DNA from: Actinomycetes bacterium
GTDB taxonomy: Bacteria > Actinomycetota > Acidimicrobiia > Acidimicrobiales > RAAP-2
Direction of reading: 5' to 3'
DNA: 12,170 nucleotides
Assembly (NCBI GenBank): GCA_021826655.1
Contig: JAKAZC010000042.1
Location: forward strand, 1 to 12,170
Shown here: piece after piece, positions 5,592-12,170 of the stretch
How positions within the stretch are numbered: the first letter of the stretch is position 1
Layout: every line of letters starts with the position of its first letter
Program-made: the position numbers and the translations under genes
The notes under the pieces: model-generated
The model's input: the letters and a program-made list of their open reading frames with translations, nothing else
The model's database searches: none
What the model was told of the DNA's origin: nothing

Positions 5592-7624
5592 CCAGCGGAC
5601 CCGTGCTCGACGCGCCGGGTGATCTGCTGGAGGACCGGGAGGCGGAGGACGTGGGGGCCGGCCACCTGTCGGATACCGTCCCGGCGCCGGACGGCCCCGG
5701 ACTGGTCTGGGTCCGACGCATCGGGCTGGTCGTGCTGGCGGTGCAACTGGTCGGGCTCTTCGTGTGGAGTGCGGTCCTGGTCGACCGCTACGCCCTCACC
5801 TACGACTTCTCGGTCTACCACCAGGCCTGGTGGCTGCTCGGCCACGGCAACCTGAACCCGTTCGACACACCCATCGGCCTGCCCGTCTGGGCCGACCACG
5901 GTGAGTTCCTCCTGTGGCCGCTGGCCCTGGTCGGTGACCTCTGGCCCCACACCGTCACCCAGCTGTGGGTCCAGGACGCCGCCCTGGTCGGGGCCGAGGC
6001 GGTGGCGTTCCTGTGGGCGTGCGATCTCGCGGGCGCACTGCGTGCCCCCCGGATGCGCTCCTCGCTGCCCGCCCTGCTGGCGGCCACCGGACTCGTGCTC
6101 CTCGTCGCAGACCCGTGGGTGTACTGGACCGTCTCCTTCGACTTCCACATGGAGCCCGTCGGCATCCTCTTCATACTCCTGGCCGGGCGCTCCCTCCACC
6201 GTGACCCCGGGGGGCGTCGCTTCTGGCTATGGGCCGTGCTGGCACTGGCCTGCGGCGACGTGGTGACCACGTTCGTGCTGGCCCTGGGGCTCGCCGCGGC
6301 ACTGGCCGGCCGGCAGTGGCGGAGGAACGGGCTGCTCCTCGCCGCCGTCGCCCTCGCGTGGGAGCTGCTGCTGGTCGCGGTGGGGGCCGACAAGGCGTCC
6401 GTCCTCACCGCCGGCTACGGCTACCTGGCCGCGTCGGCCGGGGGCGTGGAGCCCGCGCACGTCGGCCTGTCCCAGATTGCCGCCGGCACGCTCGGCCATC
6501 CCGGCCGGGCGGTCGGCATCCTCTGGTCCCGGCGCCTCGACATCTACGCCCAGCTGGCCCCCGCCGGTCTCATCGGCATCCTGTCGCCGTGGGCGGCCGT
6601 GACCGCCGCCGTCGCCCTCCTCGAGAACGGACTCAACCACTACGTGTTGTTCATCGTCCCCGGCTTCCAGGACATCATCCTCTACGTCCTCCTGGCCTTG
6701 GGCACGGTGGACGTCCTGGTGCGCCTGGCCCGGCGCCGTCCCCGGTGGGCCGCCGTCGCGGCCGCCGTGGTCGCCCTCAACGCCGTGGCCTGGGGGACGG
6801 CGTGGCTGCCGAGGACCGTCGAGCAGTGGCTGCGGGTGTCGCCCGCCGCGGCGGCGGTGCTGTCCTCGGTCCAGCGCCAGATCCCGGTCGGTGACCAGGT
6901 CGTCGCCTCCCAGGGGGTGGTCGGTCGGTTCAGCGAGCGGCGCTGGATCTACCCGGTCTTCGGTCCGTCGACGCTGCCGGTGCACACCTCCACCGTCTGG
7001 GTCATCGTGGCGCCCACCCAGGGCATCGAGACCGCTCCGATTCCGGTGTCCGACGCGCTCGTCGCCGAACTGGCCGGCCCTCTGCACGCCACCCTGGTGG
7101 CCCATGACGCGGGGATCTGGGCCTTCCGATGGAACCCGGCGGCCGGTACGCGTGACCTGGTCGTCCCGTCGGCGGTTCCCACGGTGGCCGCGTGGACCAC
7201 GACCGGGCCGGCCGGCCGAAGCGTCACGACGGGCCCATCGGCCGACTGGCGGGCCGTCGGGACCGGGGTGCCCGGCTACGTGGTGGCCGGTGACTACTGG
7301 CGTGAACTCCCCGGCCGCTACCAGGCCACCGTCGAGCTCTCGACCTCGGTCGCGGCGCGCGTGGAGGTGTGGGACGCCACCGGAGACGTGCTGCTCGCCC
7401 GGCGGGACATCCCCCCGACCAACGGGTTCACCGACGTGCCGCTCGCCGTCGACGCCCGACGCACCTACCCGACGCACACCTACGCGGGCGCATGGCCCTT
7501 CCGCATCCTGCCCGTGGCCCCACAGCCGGGTGACGAACTGGAGGTCCGGGTGTGGTCCGCCGGTGGTGGGCTGGTGAGCGTCTCCGCGGTGGAGCTGACC
7601 CCTGCTGGGTCGCCGTCGGGCTGA
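5588..7624 (+). CDS. DUF2079-family polytopic membrane protein with C-terminal beta-domain
   Basis: GTG 5588 overlaps the preceding stop by four bases (GTGA), which indicates translational coupling. The open frame extends far upstream, but that part is a shadow of the previous gene. The protein has 678 residues: an acidic cytoplasmic tail (1-40), about nine or ten membrane helices (about 43-408), and a large soluble C-terminus. TYDFSVYHQAWWLLGHGNLN (71-90), the following PFDT, and SFDFHMEPVGILFILLAGRS (183-202) match the first-loop and FHxE patterns of DUF2079 proteins, a GT-C-like family without established activity. QRQIPVGDQVVASQGVVGRF (429-448) and FSERRWIYPVF are also typical of its C-terminal part. 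Residues after about 520 form an additional beta-rich segment (VAGDYWRELPGRYQATVEL, RVEVWDATGDVLLARRDIP) that resembles a sugar-binding-type sandwich by pattern only. It may act with the GT-C protein upstream on lipid-linked sugars. It is the last gene of the operon. Confidence 0.78.
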   Translation: MTSGPVLDAPGDLLEDREAEDVGAGHLSDTVPAPDGPGLVWVRRIGLVVLAVQLVGLFVWSAVLVDRYALTYDFSVYHQAWWLLGHGNLNPFDTPIGLPVWADHGEFLLWPLALVGDLWPHTVTQLWVQDAALVGAEAVAFLWACDLAGALRAPRMRSSLPALLAATGLVLLVADPWVYWTVSFDFHMEPVGILFILLAGRSLHRDPGGRRFWLWAVLALACGDVVTTFVLALGLAAALAGRQWRRNGLLLAAVALAWELLLVAVGADKASVLTAGYGYLAASAGGVEPAHVGLSQIAAGTLGHPGRAVGILWSRRLDIYAQLAPAGLIGILSPWAAVTAAVALLENGLNHYVLFIVPGFQDIILYVLLALGTVDVLVRLARRRPRWAAVAAAVVALNAVAWGTAWLPRTVEQWLRVSPAAAAVLSSVQRQIPVGDQVVASQGVVGRFSERRWIYPVFGPSTLPVHTSTVWVIVAPTQGIETAPIPVSDALVAELAGPLHATLVAHDAGIWAFRWNPAAGTRDLVVPSAVPTVAAWTTTGPAGRSVTTGPSADWRAVGTGVPGYVVAGDYWRELPGRYQATVELSTSVAARVEVWDATGDVLLARRDIPPTNGFTDVPLAVDARRTYPTHTYAGAWPFRILPVAPQPGDELEVRVWSAGGGLVSVSAVELTPAGSPSG

Positions 7625-7670
7625 GCGATGCGGGCCGCCACGCCCACCTCACCTCCCCCTTCATCTCCCG

Positions 7671-7690
7671 GTCACGCTCCCGTCACGCTC
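7671..7690. repeat. Short direct repeat between convergent genes
   Basis: GTCACGCTC occurs at 7671-7679 and again at 7682-7690, separated by CC. It lies in the 67-base gap between the convergent stop codons of the DUF2079 gene and the sortase. I see no strong terminator hairpin in this gap; GGGC/GCCC at 7632-7645 is only a 4-bp stem. Confidence 0.5.
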
Positions 7691-7691
7691 A

Positions 7692-8945
7692 TCAGCCGGT
7701 CACCGTCCAACCCGACACCAGCAGCTGACCGCCGACCACCGTCGCCGTCATCGTGATCCGGTGGAGTCCCGGCACGGGCCCCCCGGACAGGACCGGTTCT
7801 GTGGTCAGCGTCGCGCCGGTGAACGCGCTCCCGGTGACCTCGAGGACCGGGTTGAAGGTCGAGTCGTTGTGGGTGACCGTGGCCCCCGCCAGTGACGAGG
7901 CCGCGCCCACGGGCACCGTCGGCGCCACCGCCGCCCACCAGGACGGTTGGTTCTGCTCGGCCGACCTCAGGGCGGCGAAGTAGAGCGAGACGACCGCACC
8001 CTCGTCGGCCAGGGGCGCCGCGCTCTGCTGCCACGCCGGCGACGGTGCCCCGGTGATCGACAAGGTGCCCATGGGCGCCGGATTGTGGCCCAGATCGAGT
8101 CCCTGGGCCGCCAGGGCGGCCGGTGCCGGCACCACCGGGGTCGACGGTGCGGCCACCTGCCCGGTGGCTGCGGCCAGCGACTTGATCGACGTCAGGTCCG
8201 CGGTGACCACCAACCGTTGGGAGGTCAGGGAGAGCGAATCGAGCGGATAGCAGGTGACGAGGACGAGGCGTGACCCGGTGGTCTGCAGGATCGGGGCCCC
8301 TGCGGACACCACCTGGCTCGTCTGGACCCGATACGACATGGTCTGGCAGGGTGTCGCCACGACAACCGGGTCCCCGGCCTTCAGGCTGTCGAGACGGCTG
8401 AACCACGTCACGTCGTGGCCTTCCAGGACCGCGGTCCCCGCCGGGCCCGGCCACGAGCTGGCCGTCACGTGGCCGAGGGCCACGCTCAGTTCGGCCTCCC
8501 CCGTACCGTCGACCACGGGAGCCTCGAGCCCGATGGACGGAGCCTCCAGCAGTGCGTAGACGGTCGGTTCACCCGCGTCCTGCACCCCGGACGGACTGGT
8601 CGCCGCCAACCCGTCGGCCGGCACGGACACCGCGGCACCGGGTGCGCCGGGAGCGCCGGGTGCGCCGGGAGCGCCGGGAGCGGCACCCGCCGGGGCGCAG
8701 GACCGGGACCGGCCGACTGCCGCAAGCGCCCGGCGCTCACGCTGGACCAGGGCGCCACCCACCCGGTCGGAGTGCACGTGGTAGCGGTAGATCTGGACAC
8801 CGATTCCGGCGCCGACCGCGATGCAGACCACGCCGGCCGCCGCCCCCAGGCGGCGGGGCCAGCGTCGGCGGCGCGCATGGACCCGTCGCCGCCTCCGGCT
8901 CCGACCGACGGGCGGCGGGGAGTCGATTCCGTCACCGGCCTCCAT
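7692..8945 (-). CDS. Class D/E-like sortase with Ala-Pro-Gly linker and C-terminal extension
   Basis: This 417-residue membrane-anchored cysteine transpeptidase would cleave a Thr-Gly bond in a C-terminal sorting signal and join the protein to the cell wall. An Arg-rich cytoplasmic tail (1-32) is followed by one membrane helix (about 33-51). A linker contains five APG-type repeats (about 86-104). The sortase core (about 125-252) carries the catalytic triad: His177 in VLEGHDVTWF, Cys232 in LVTCYPLD, and Arg244 in SQRLVV. TCYP and the WPGPAGTAVLEGH context fit class D/E enzymes. Residues about 280-417 form an additional beta-rich region that I do not recognise; many sortases end soon after the Arg strand. 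ATG 8945 was chosen because GGGGGAGA lies at about 9 bases spacing (8954-8961); ATG 8978 lacks such a site. It lies 105 bp downstream of gltD on the same strand and converges on the surface operon, whose first product ends in SAQTG. Class assignment is by motif only. Confidence 0.85.
   Translation of the reverse strand: MEAGDGIDSPPPVGRSRRRRRVHARRRRWPRRLGAAAGVVCIAVGAGIGVQIYRYHVHSDRVGGALVQRERRALAAVGRSRSCAPAGAAPGAPGAPGAPGAPGAAVSVPADGLAATSPSGVQDAGEPTVYALLEAPSIGLEAPVVDGTGEAELSVALGHVTASSWPGPAGTAVLEGHDVTWFSRLDSLKAGDPVVVATPCQTMSYRVQTSQVVSAGAPILQTTGSRLVLVTCYPLDSLSLTSQRLVVTADLTSIKSLAAATGQVAAPSTPVVPAPAALAAQGLDLGHNPAPMGTLSITGAPSPAWQQSAAPLADEGAVVSLYFAALRSAEQNQPSWWAAVAPTVPVGAASSLAGATVTHNDSTFNPVLEVTGSAFTGATLTTEPVLSGGPVPGLHRITMTATVVGGQLLVSGWTVTG
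8635..8679 (-). repeat. Five tandem 9-bp units encoding Ala-Pro-Gly
   Basis: Five consecutive 9-base units, GCACCGGGT, GCGCCGGGA, GCGCCGGGT, GCGCCGGGA and GCGCCGGGA on the plus strand, encode the Ala-Pro-Gly linker of the sortase on the minus strand. The unit length is a multiple of three, so copy-number change would lengthen or shorten the linker without a frameshift. Confidence 0.85.
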
Positions 8946-8953
8946 CCCGCCAG

Positions 8954-8961
8954 TCTCCCCC
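8954..8961 (-). promoter_or_regulatory. Ribosome binding site of the sortase gene
   Basis: On the minus strand GGGGGAGA precedes ATG 8945, with the GGAG core ending 9 bases away. It supports this start over the in-frame ATG at 8978. Confidence 0.6.
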
Positions 8962-9050
8962 ACAACCGGTCGGCACATCGGCCGCCGTCCCGCAGACCGA
9001 CCGACGCCGGTCCAGGTCGCTGGATCCGACCCCCCTGCCGTCCTCCCGTC

Positions 9051-10559
9051 CTACCGCAGGGCGAGCTGACCCGGCACCAGCGGTGCCGGCAGGGACGTCG
9101 TGCCCATCAGGTGCCGGTCGACCGCGGCCGCGGCCGAGCGACCCTCGGCGATCGCCCACACGATGAGGCTCTGGCCCCGCGTCATGTCCCCGCACACGAA
9201 GACGTGCTCCACGTTGGTCGCCCAGTCCGCGTCGGCGGCCACGCTCCCCCGGGCGTCGAGCTCGAGTCCCAGGTCGGCGACCACACCGTCGGGCTCGGCG
9301 CCCAGGAAGCCCATGGCCAGGAGCACCAGCTCGCACGGCAGTTCGAACTCACTCCCCCCGACCGGGGTGAACGAGGGGCGCCCGTCCGGACCGGTGGTGA
9401 ACTCGACCTCGTGGCCGCGCAGTCCGCCGACCCGCCCGGATCCGTCGTCGACGAACTCGTCGGTGGTGACCGAGAACAGCCGCTCGCCGCCCTCCTCGAG
9501 GGCCGACGAGGTCCGCAGCACGAGCGGCCAGGTCGGCCACGGATTGTCCTCGGTGCGCGCCGACGGGGGCATCGGCATGATCTCCAGCTGGTGGACGCTG
9601 CGCGCCCCCTGGCGGTGTGCGGTGCCCAGGCAGTCGGCACCGGTGTCCCCCCCGCCGATGATGACCACGTCCTTGCCCGCGGCGGTCACCGGAGGGGTGG
9701 CCAGCGCCCCCTCCTGCACCAGATTGGACGGCTTCAGGTAGTCCATGGCGCGGTGGATCCCCTCCAGCCCGCGGCCGGGGACGTGGAGGTCGCGGGGGAG
9801 GGTGGCCCCGCCGGCCAGGACCACCGCGTCGTATCCGGCCACCAGGTCGGCCCCGGACACCACGGTCGCCCCGGCGCCCACCGCGCCCGCCACGTCGGGT
9901 GCGGGGGTGCCGACGGACACCCCGCACCGGAATTCGACGCCCTCGGCCTCCAGCTGCCCGAGTCGCCGGTCGAGGACGGCCTTCTCCATCTTGAATTCGG
10001 GGATGCCGTAGCGGAGCAGCCCACCGGGGCGCTCCGCCCGCTCGTAGACGACCACGGAGTGACCGGCCCGGCACAGCTGCTGGGCGGCGGCCAGGCCGGC
10101 AGGCCCGGAGCCGACAACGGCCACACGCCTCCCGGTGGGTGCGGTCGCAGGCACGGGCGGCACCCAGTCCTCGGACCAGGCCCGCTCGATGATCTCGTAC
10201 TCGACGCGTTCGATGGTGACCGGCTCGGCGTTGATGCCGAGTACGCACGCCCCCTCACACGGTGCCGGGCAGAGCCGCCCGGTGAATTCGGGGAAATTGT
10301 TCGTTGCGTGCAGTCGTTCGACCGCGTCCGACCAGTCGTCACGGAAGACGAGGTCGTTCCACTCGGGGATGAGATTGCCGAGTGGGCAGGCCTCGTGGCA
10401 GAAGGGGATGCCGCAGTCCATGCAACGGGCACCCTGGCGCGACGCGGCCTCGGGCTCGAACGGCTCGTAGACCTCCTTCCAGTCCCGGAGCCGCACCGGC
10501 ACGGGTCGGCGGTCCGGGAGCTCCCGGCCGAATTTCAAGAACCCGGACACGTCACCCAC
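9051..10559 (-). CDS. gltD: Glutamate synthase [NADPH] small subunit
   Basis: This is the beta subunit of NADPH-dependent glutamate synthase. It takes electrons from NADPH via FAD and passes them through iron-sulfur clusters to the large subunit, where 2-oxoglutarate and glutamine give two glutamates. At 502 residues it is close to the usual length. The N-terminal cysteine region has C-x2-C-x3-C-x3-C at Cys47, 50, 54 and 58 ([16 protein letters not shown]) and C-x3-C-x3-C at Cys97, 101 and 105 ([14 protein letters not shown]), which bind the [4Fe-4S] clusters. [17 protein letters not shown] (146-162) binds [18 protein letters not shown] (298-312) binds NADPH, and [20 protein letters not shown] (454-473) closes the FAD site. 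GTG 10559 is preceded by GGAGG (10566-10570), six bases away. It overlaps the gltB stop by 8 bp, so the two are co-translated. No key residue is missing. Confidence 0.97.
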   Translation of the reverse strand: MGDVSGFLKFGRELPDRRPVPVRLRDWKEVYEPFEPEAASRQGARCMDCGIPFCHEACPLGNLIPEWNDLVFRDDWSDAVERLHATNNFPEFTGRLCPAPCEGACVLGINAEPVTIERVEYEIIERAWSEDWVPPVPATAPTGRRVAVVGSGPAGLAAAQQLCRAGHSVVVYERAERPGGLLRYGIPEFKMEKAVLDRRLGQLEAEGVEFRCGVSVGTPAPDVAGAVGAGATVVSGADLVAGYDAVVLAGGATLPRDLHVPGRGLEGIHRAMDYLKPSNLVQEGALATPPVTAAGKDVVIIGGGDTGADCLGTAHRQGARSVHQLEIMPMPPSARTEDNPWPTWPLVLRTSSALEEGGERLFSVTTDEFVDDGSGRVGGLRGHEVEFTTGPDGRPSFTPVGGSEFELPCELVLLAMGFLGAEPDGVVADLGLELDARGSVAADADWATNVEHVFVCGDMTRGQSLIVWAIAEGRSAAAAVDRHLMGTTSLPAPLVPGQLALR

Positions 10560-12170
10560 GGGAGACCTCCATGACCGCCTCGTCCACCGACCGACCCTCC
10601 GCCACGGCCAGCTCGGTCGCCTCCAGCACCCGCCGGTAGTCGCGGGGCATCACCGTCACGAACTGCTCCGCTTCGATGGCCCAGTCGGCCAGCAGGCGTG
10701 CCGCCACCTCGGACCCGGTCTCCATCTCATGGAGGTGGACCCGGTCGCGCAGCCACAGCCGGTCTTCGTGTCCGAGCGGCTCCAGGTCGACCATCTCGTT
10801 GTTGACGACCCGGGACAGTTCGCCGTGCGGGTCGTAGACGTAGGCGATACCACCCGACATGCCGGCGCCGAAGTTCCGCCCTGTCGGACCGAGCACGACC
10901 ACGCGGCCGCCCGTCATGTACTCGCAGGCGTGGTCACCCACGCCCTCGACGACGGCGACCGCCCCCGAGTTGCGGACGCAGAAGCGCTCCCCCACCTGGC
11001 CCCGCAGGAAGACCTCGCCGGACGTGGCCCCGTAGAGGATCACGTTTCCCGCGATGATGTTCTCCTCGGCGGCGAACGGTGCGTCCTCGGCCGGACGCAC
11101 GATGATCCGACCGCCGGACAGGCCCTTGCCGAGGTAGTCGTTGGTGTCACCGAACAGGCGCATGGTGACGCCCTTCGGGACGAACGCGCCGAAGCTCTGG
11201 CCCGCCGATCCGCGGAACGTGAGGTCGACGGTGCCCTCGGGCAGGCCGCTGCCACCGTGGCGCCTGGTGATCTCGTACCCGAGCAGGGTGCCCACCGTCC
11301 GGTCGACATTGGTCACGGCCAACTCGGCGGTGACCCGCGTGCCCTCCTCGATGGCCGGTCGGCACGCCTCCAGGAAGGCGTGGTCGAGCGCCTTGTCCAA
11401 CCCGTGGTCCTGGTCGGCCACCCGGTGCCGGGCGGCGCCCTCGGGTGCGTCCGGTGGGTGCAGGACCGGGGTGAGGTCCAGGCCGGACGCCTTCCAGTGG
11501 TCGACGGCGGCGGCCGCGTCCAGCAGATCGACCCGCCCGACGGCCTCCTCCAGCGTGCGCAGCCCCAGGGAGGCGAGGTACTCCCGGACCTCCTCGGCGA
11601 TGTACTCGAAGAAGGTCTCGACGAACTCGGGGGTACCGGTGAAACGCGCACGCAGCACCGGGTTCTGGGTGGCGATCCCGACCGGACAGGTGTCGAGGTG
11701 GCAGACCCGCATCATGATGCAGCCCGACACCACCAGCGGGGCGGTGGCGAAGCCGTACTCCTCGGCGCCCAGCAGCGCGCCGATGACGACGTCACGACCG
11801 GTCTTCATCTGCCCGTCGACCTGGACCACGATGCGGTCGCGGAGGTCGTTGGCCATGAGGGTCTGCTGGGTCTCGGCCAGGCCGAGCTCCCACGGGATCC
11901 CGGCGTGCTTCTGGGAGGTGAGCGGCGTGGCGCCCGTGCCTCCGTCGTGTCCGGAGATGAGCACCACGTCGGAGTGGGCCTTGGCGACGCCGGCCGCCAC
12001 CGTGCCGACCCCGACCTCCGCCACCAGCTTCACGTGGACGCGGGCCCGGGGGTTGGCCGACTTGAGGTCGTGGATCAACTGGGCGATGTCCTCGATCGAG
12101 TAGATGTCGTGATGCGGTGGCGGCGAGATGAGCCCGACGCCCGGCGTCGAGAACCGTGTCTTGGCGATCC
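10552..12170 (-). CDS. gltB: Glutamate synthase [NADPH] large subunit, C-terminal part (5' end outside window)
   Basis: The frame is open to the right edge and continues beyond it; about 539 codons of a protein normally near 1500 residues are present. The TTG at 12078 is internal: the frame reads on upstream as [20 protein letters not shown] and then YSIEDIAQL, a conserved stretch of the FMN synthase domain. Next come [19 protein letters not shown], part of the 2-oxoglutarate/FMN site, and C-x5-C-x4-C in [19 protein letters not shown], the [3Fe-4S] cluster ligands. The C-terminal Gly-rich beta-helix domain (GXGXG type) is complete, with [39 protein letters not shown] and [10 protein letters not shown]. 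The N-terminal glutaminase domain, with its ammonia-releasing cysteine, lies outside the window. The gene ends at TGA 10552-10554, overlapping the gltD start by 8 bp. No promoter is visible because the 5' end is missing. Confidence 0.97.
   Translation of the reverse strand, partial: IAKTRFSTPGVGLISPPPHHDIYSIEDIAQLIHDLKSANPRARVHVKLVAEVGVGTVAAGVAKAHSDVVLISGHDGGTGATPLTSQKHAGIPWELGLAETQQTLMANDLRDRIVVQVDGQMKTGRDVVIGALLGAEEYGFATAPLVVSGCIMMRVCHLDTCPVGIATQNPVLRARFTGTPEFVETFFEYIAEEVREYLASLGLRTLEEAVGRVDLLDAAAAVDHWKASGLDLTPVLHPPDAPEGAARHRVADQDHGLDKALDHAFLEACRPAIEEGTRVTAELAVTNVDRTVGTLLGYEITRRHGGSGLPEGTVDLTFRGSAGQSFGAFVPKGVTMRLFGDTNDYLGKGLSGGRIIVRPAEDAPFAAEENIIAGNVILYGATSGEVFLRGQVGERFCVRNSGAVAVVEGVGDHACEYMTGGRVVVLGPTGRNFGAGMSGGIAYVYDPHGELSRVVNNEMVDLEPLGHEDRLWLRDRVHLHEMETGSEVAARLLADWAIEAEQFVTVMPRDYRRVLEATELAVAEGRSVDEAVMEVSRG
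10566..10570 (-). promoter_or_regulatory. Ribosome binding site of gltD inside gltB
   Basis: GGAGG on the minus strand lies inside the last codons of gltB, six bases before the gltD GTG. It fixes the gltD start and supports coupled translation of the two subunits. Confidence 0.75.

Noticed and set aside
6227..7477. 416-residue minus-strand open frame
   Set aside because: It is antisense to the DUF2079 gene, and its Gly/Arg/Asp-rich composition shows no membrane helix or motif.
7672..8454. 260-residue minus-strand open frame in another frame of the sortase
   Set aside because: It overlaps the sortase in a different frame, and the Gly/Arg/Pro-rich translation lacks the catalytic triad.
9009..9026. 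Possible terminator hairpin between gltD and the sortase
   Set aside because: It pairs over 7 bp only in the plus-strand sense with a G-U pair. In the minus-strand transcript that pair becomes an A-C mismatch, leaving a 5-bp stem with no T-run.
8415..10574. 719-residue plus-strand open frame opposite the sortase and gltD
   Set aside because: It is antisense to two clear genes, is rich in Arg, His and Gly, and has no domain. Such frames arise from the strong GC3 bias of the real genes.

Overview
The window is very GC-rich (about 70% by eye), with GTG and TTG starts, Shine-Dalgarno-type sites and long spurious open frames on both strands. With a gltB-gltD pair and a sortase/LPXTG-like system, this points to a high-GC Gram-positive, that is an actinomycetote. 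An Acidimicrobiia-like soil or aquatic lineage is my guess, not something the sequence proves. No rRNA, tRNA, CRISPR array, insertion sequence or phage gene was recognised.

Left part (1-1440): a possible 13-codon tail of an upstream gene, then about 800 bp in which I can support no protein-coding gene beyond one very small, low-confidence membrane-peptide ORF. A GNAT-family N-acetyltransferase on the minus strand follows (850-1440).

Centre (about 1609-7624): a plus-strand, tightly packed four-gene unit preceded by a good -35/-10 promoter. It encodes (1) a secreted, beta-rich, Thr/Val-rich protein with a signal peptide and a C-terminal sorting-signal-like tail (SAQTG, membrane helix, Arg-rich end); (2) a lipoprotein with a YVTN/YncE-like beta-propeller; (3) a polytopic GT-C-type (GT87/DUF2029-like) putative glycosyltransferase with an extra extracytoplasmic beta-domain region; (4) a polytopic DUF2079-family protein with an extra C-terminal beta-rich domain. 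Spacings are 4 bp, 10 bp and a 4-bp overlap, so co-transcription and translational coupling are likely. All four products are predicted to sit at the cell surface.

Right part (7692-12170, minus strand): a membrane-anchored class D/E-like sortase (His177, Cys232, Arg244) with an Ala-Pro-Gly repeat linker and an unusual C-terminal extension, converging on the surface operon. Next come gltD and the C-terminal part of gltB, the two subunits of NADPH-dependent glutamate synthase, which overlap by 8 bp. gltB runs off the right edge.

Working model (inference): the central operon and the convergent sortase form a cell-envelope module. The sortase may anchor the SAQTG protein, while the two polytopic proteins act on lipid-linked sugars or surface glycans. 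The gltBD pair is ordinary nitrogen-assimilation housekeeping.
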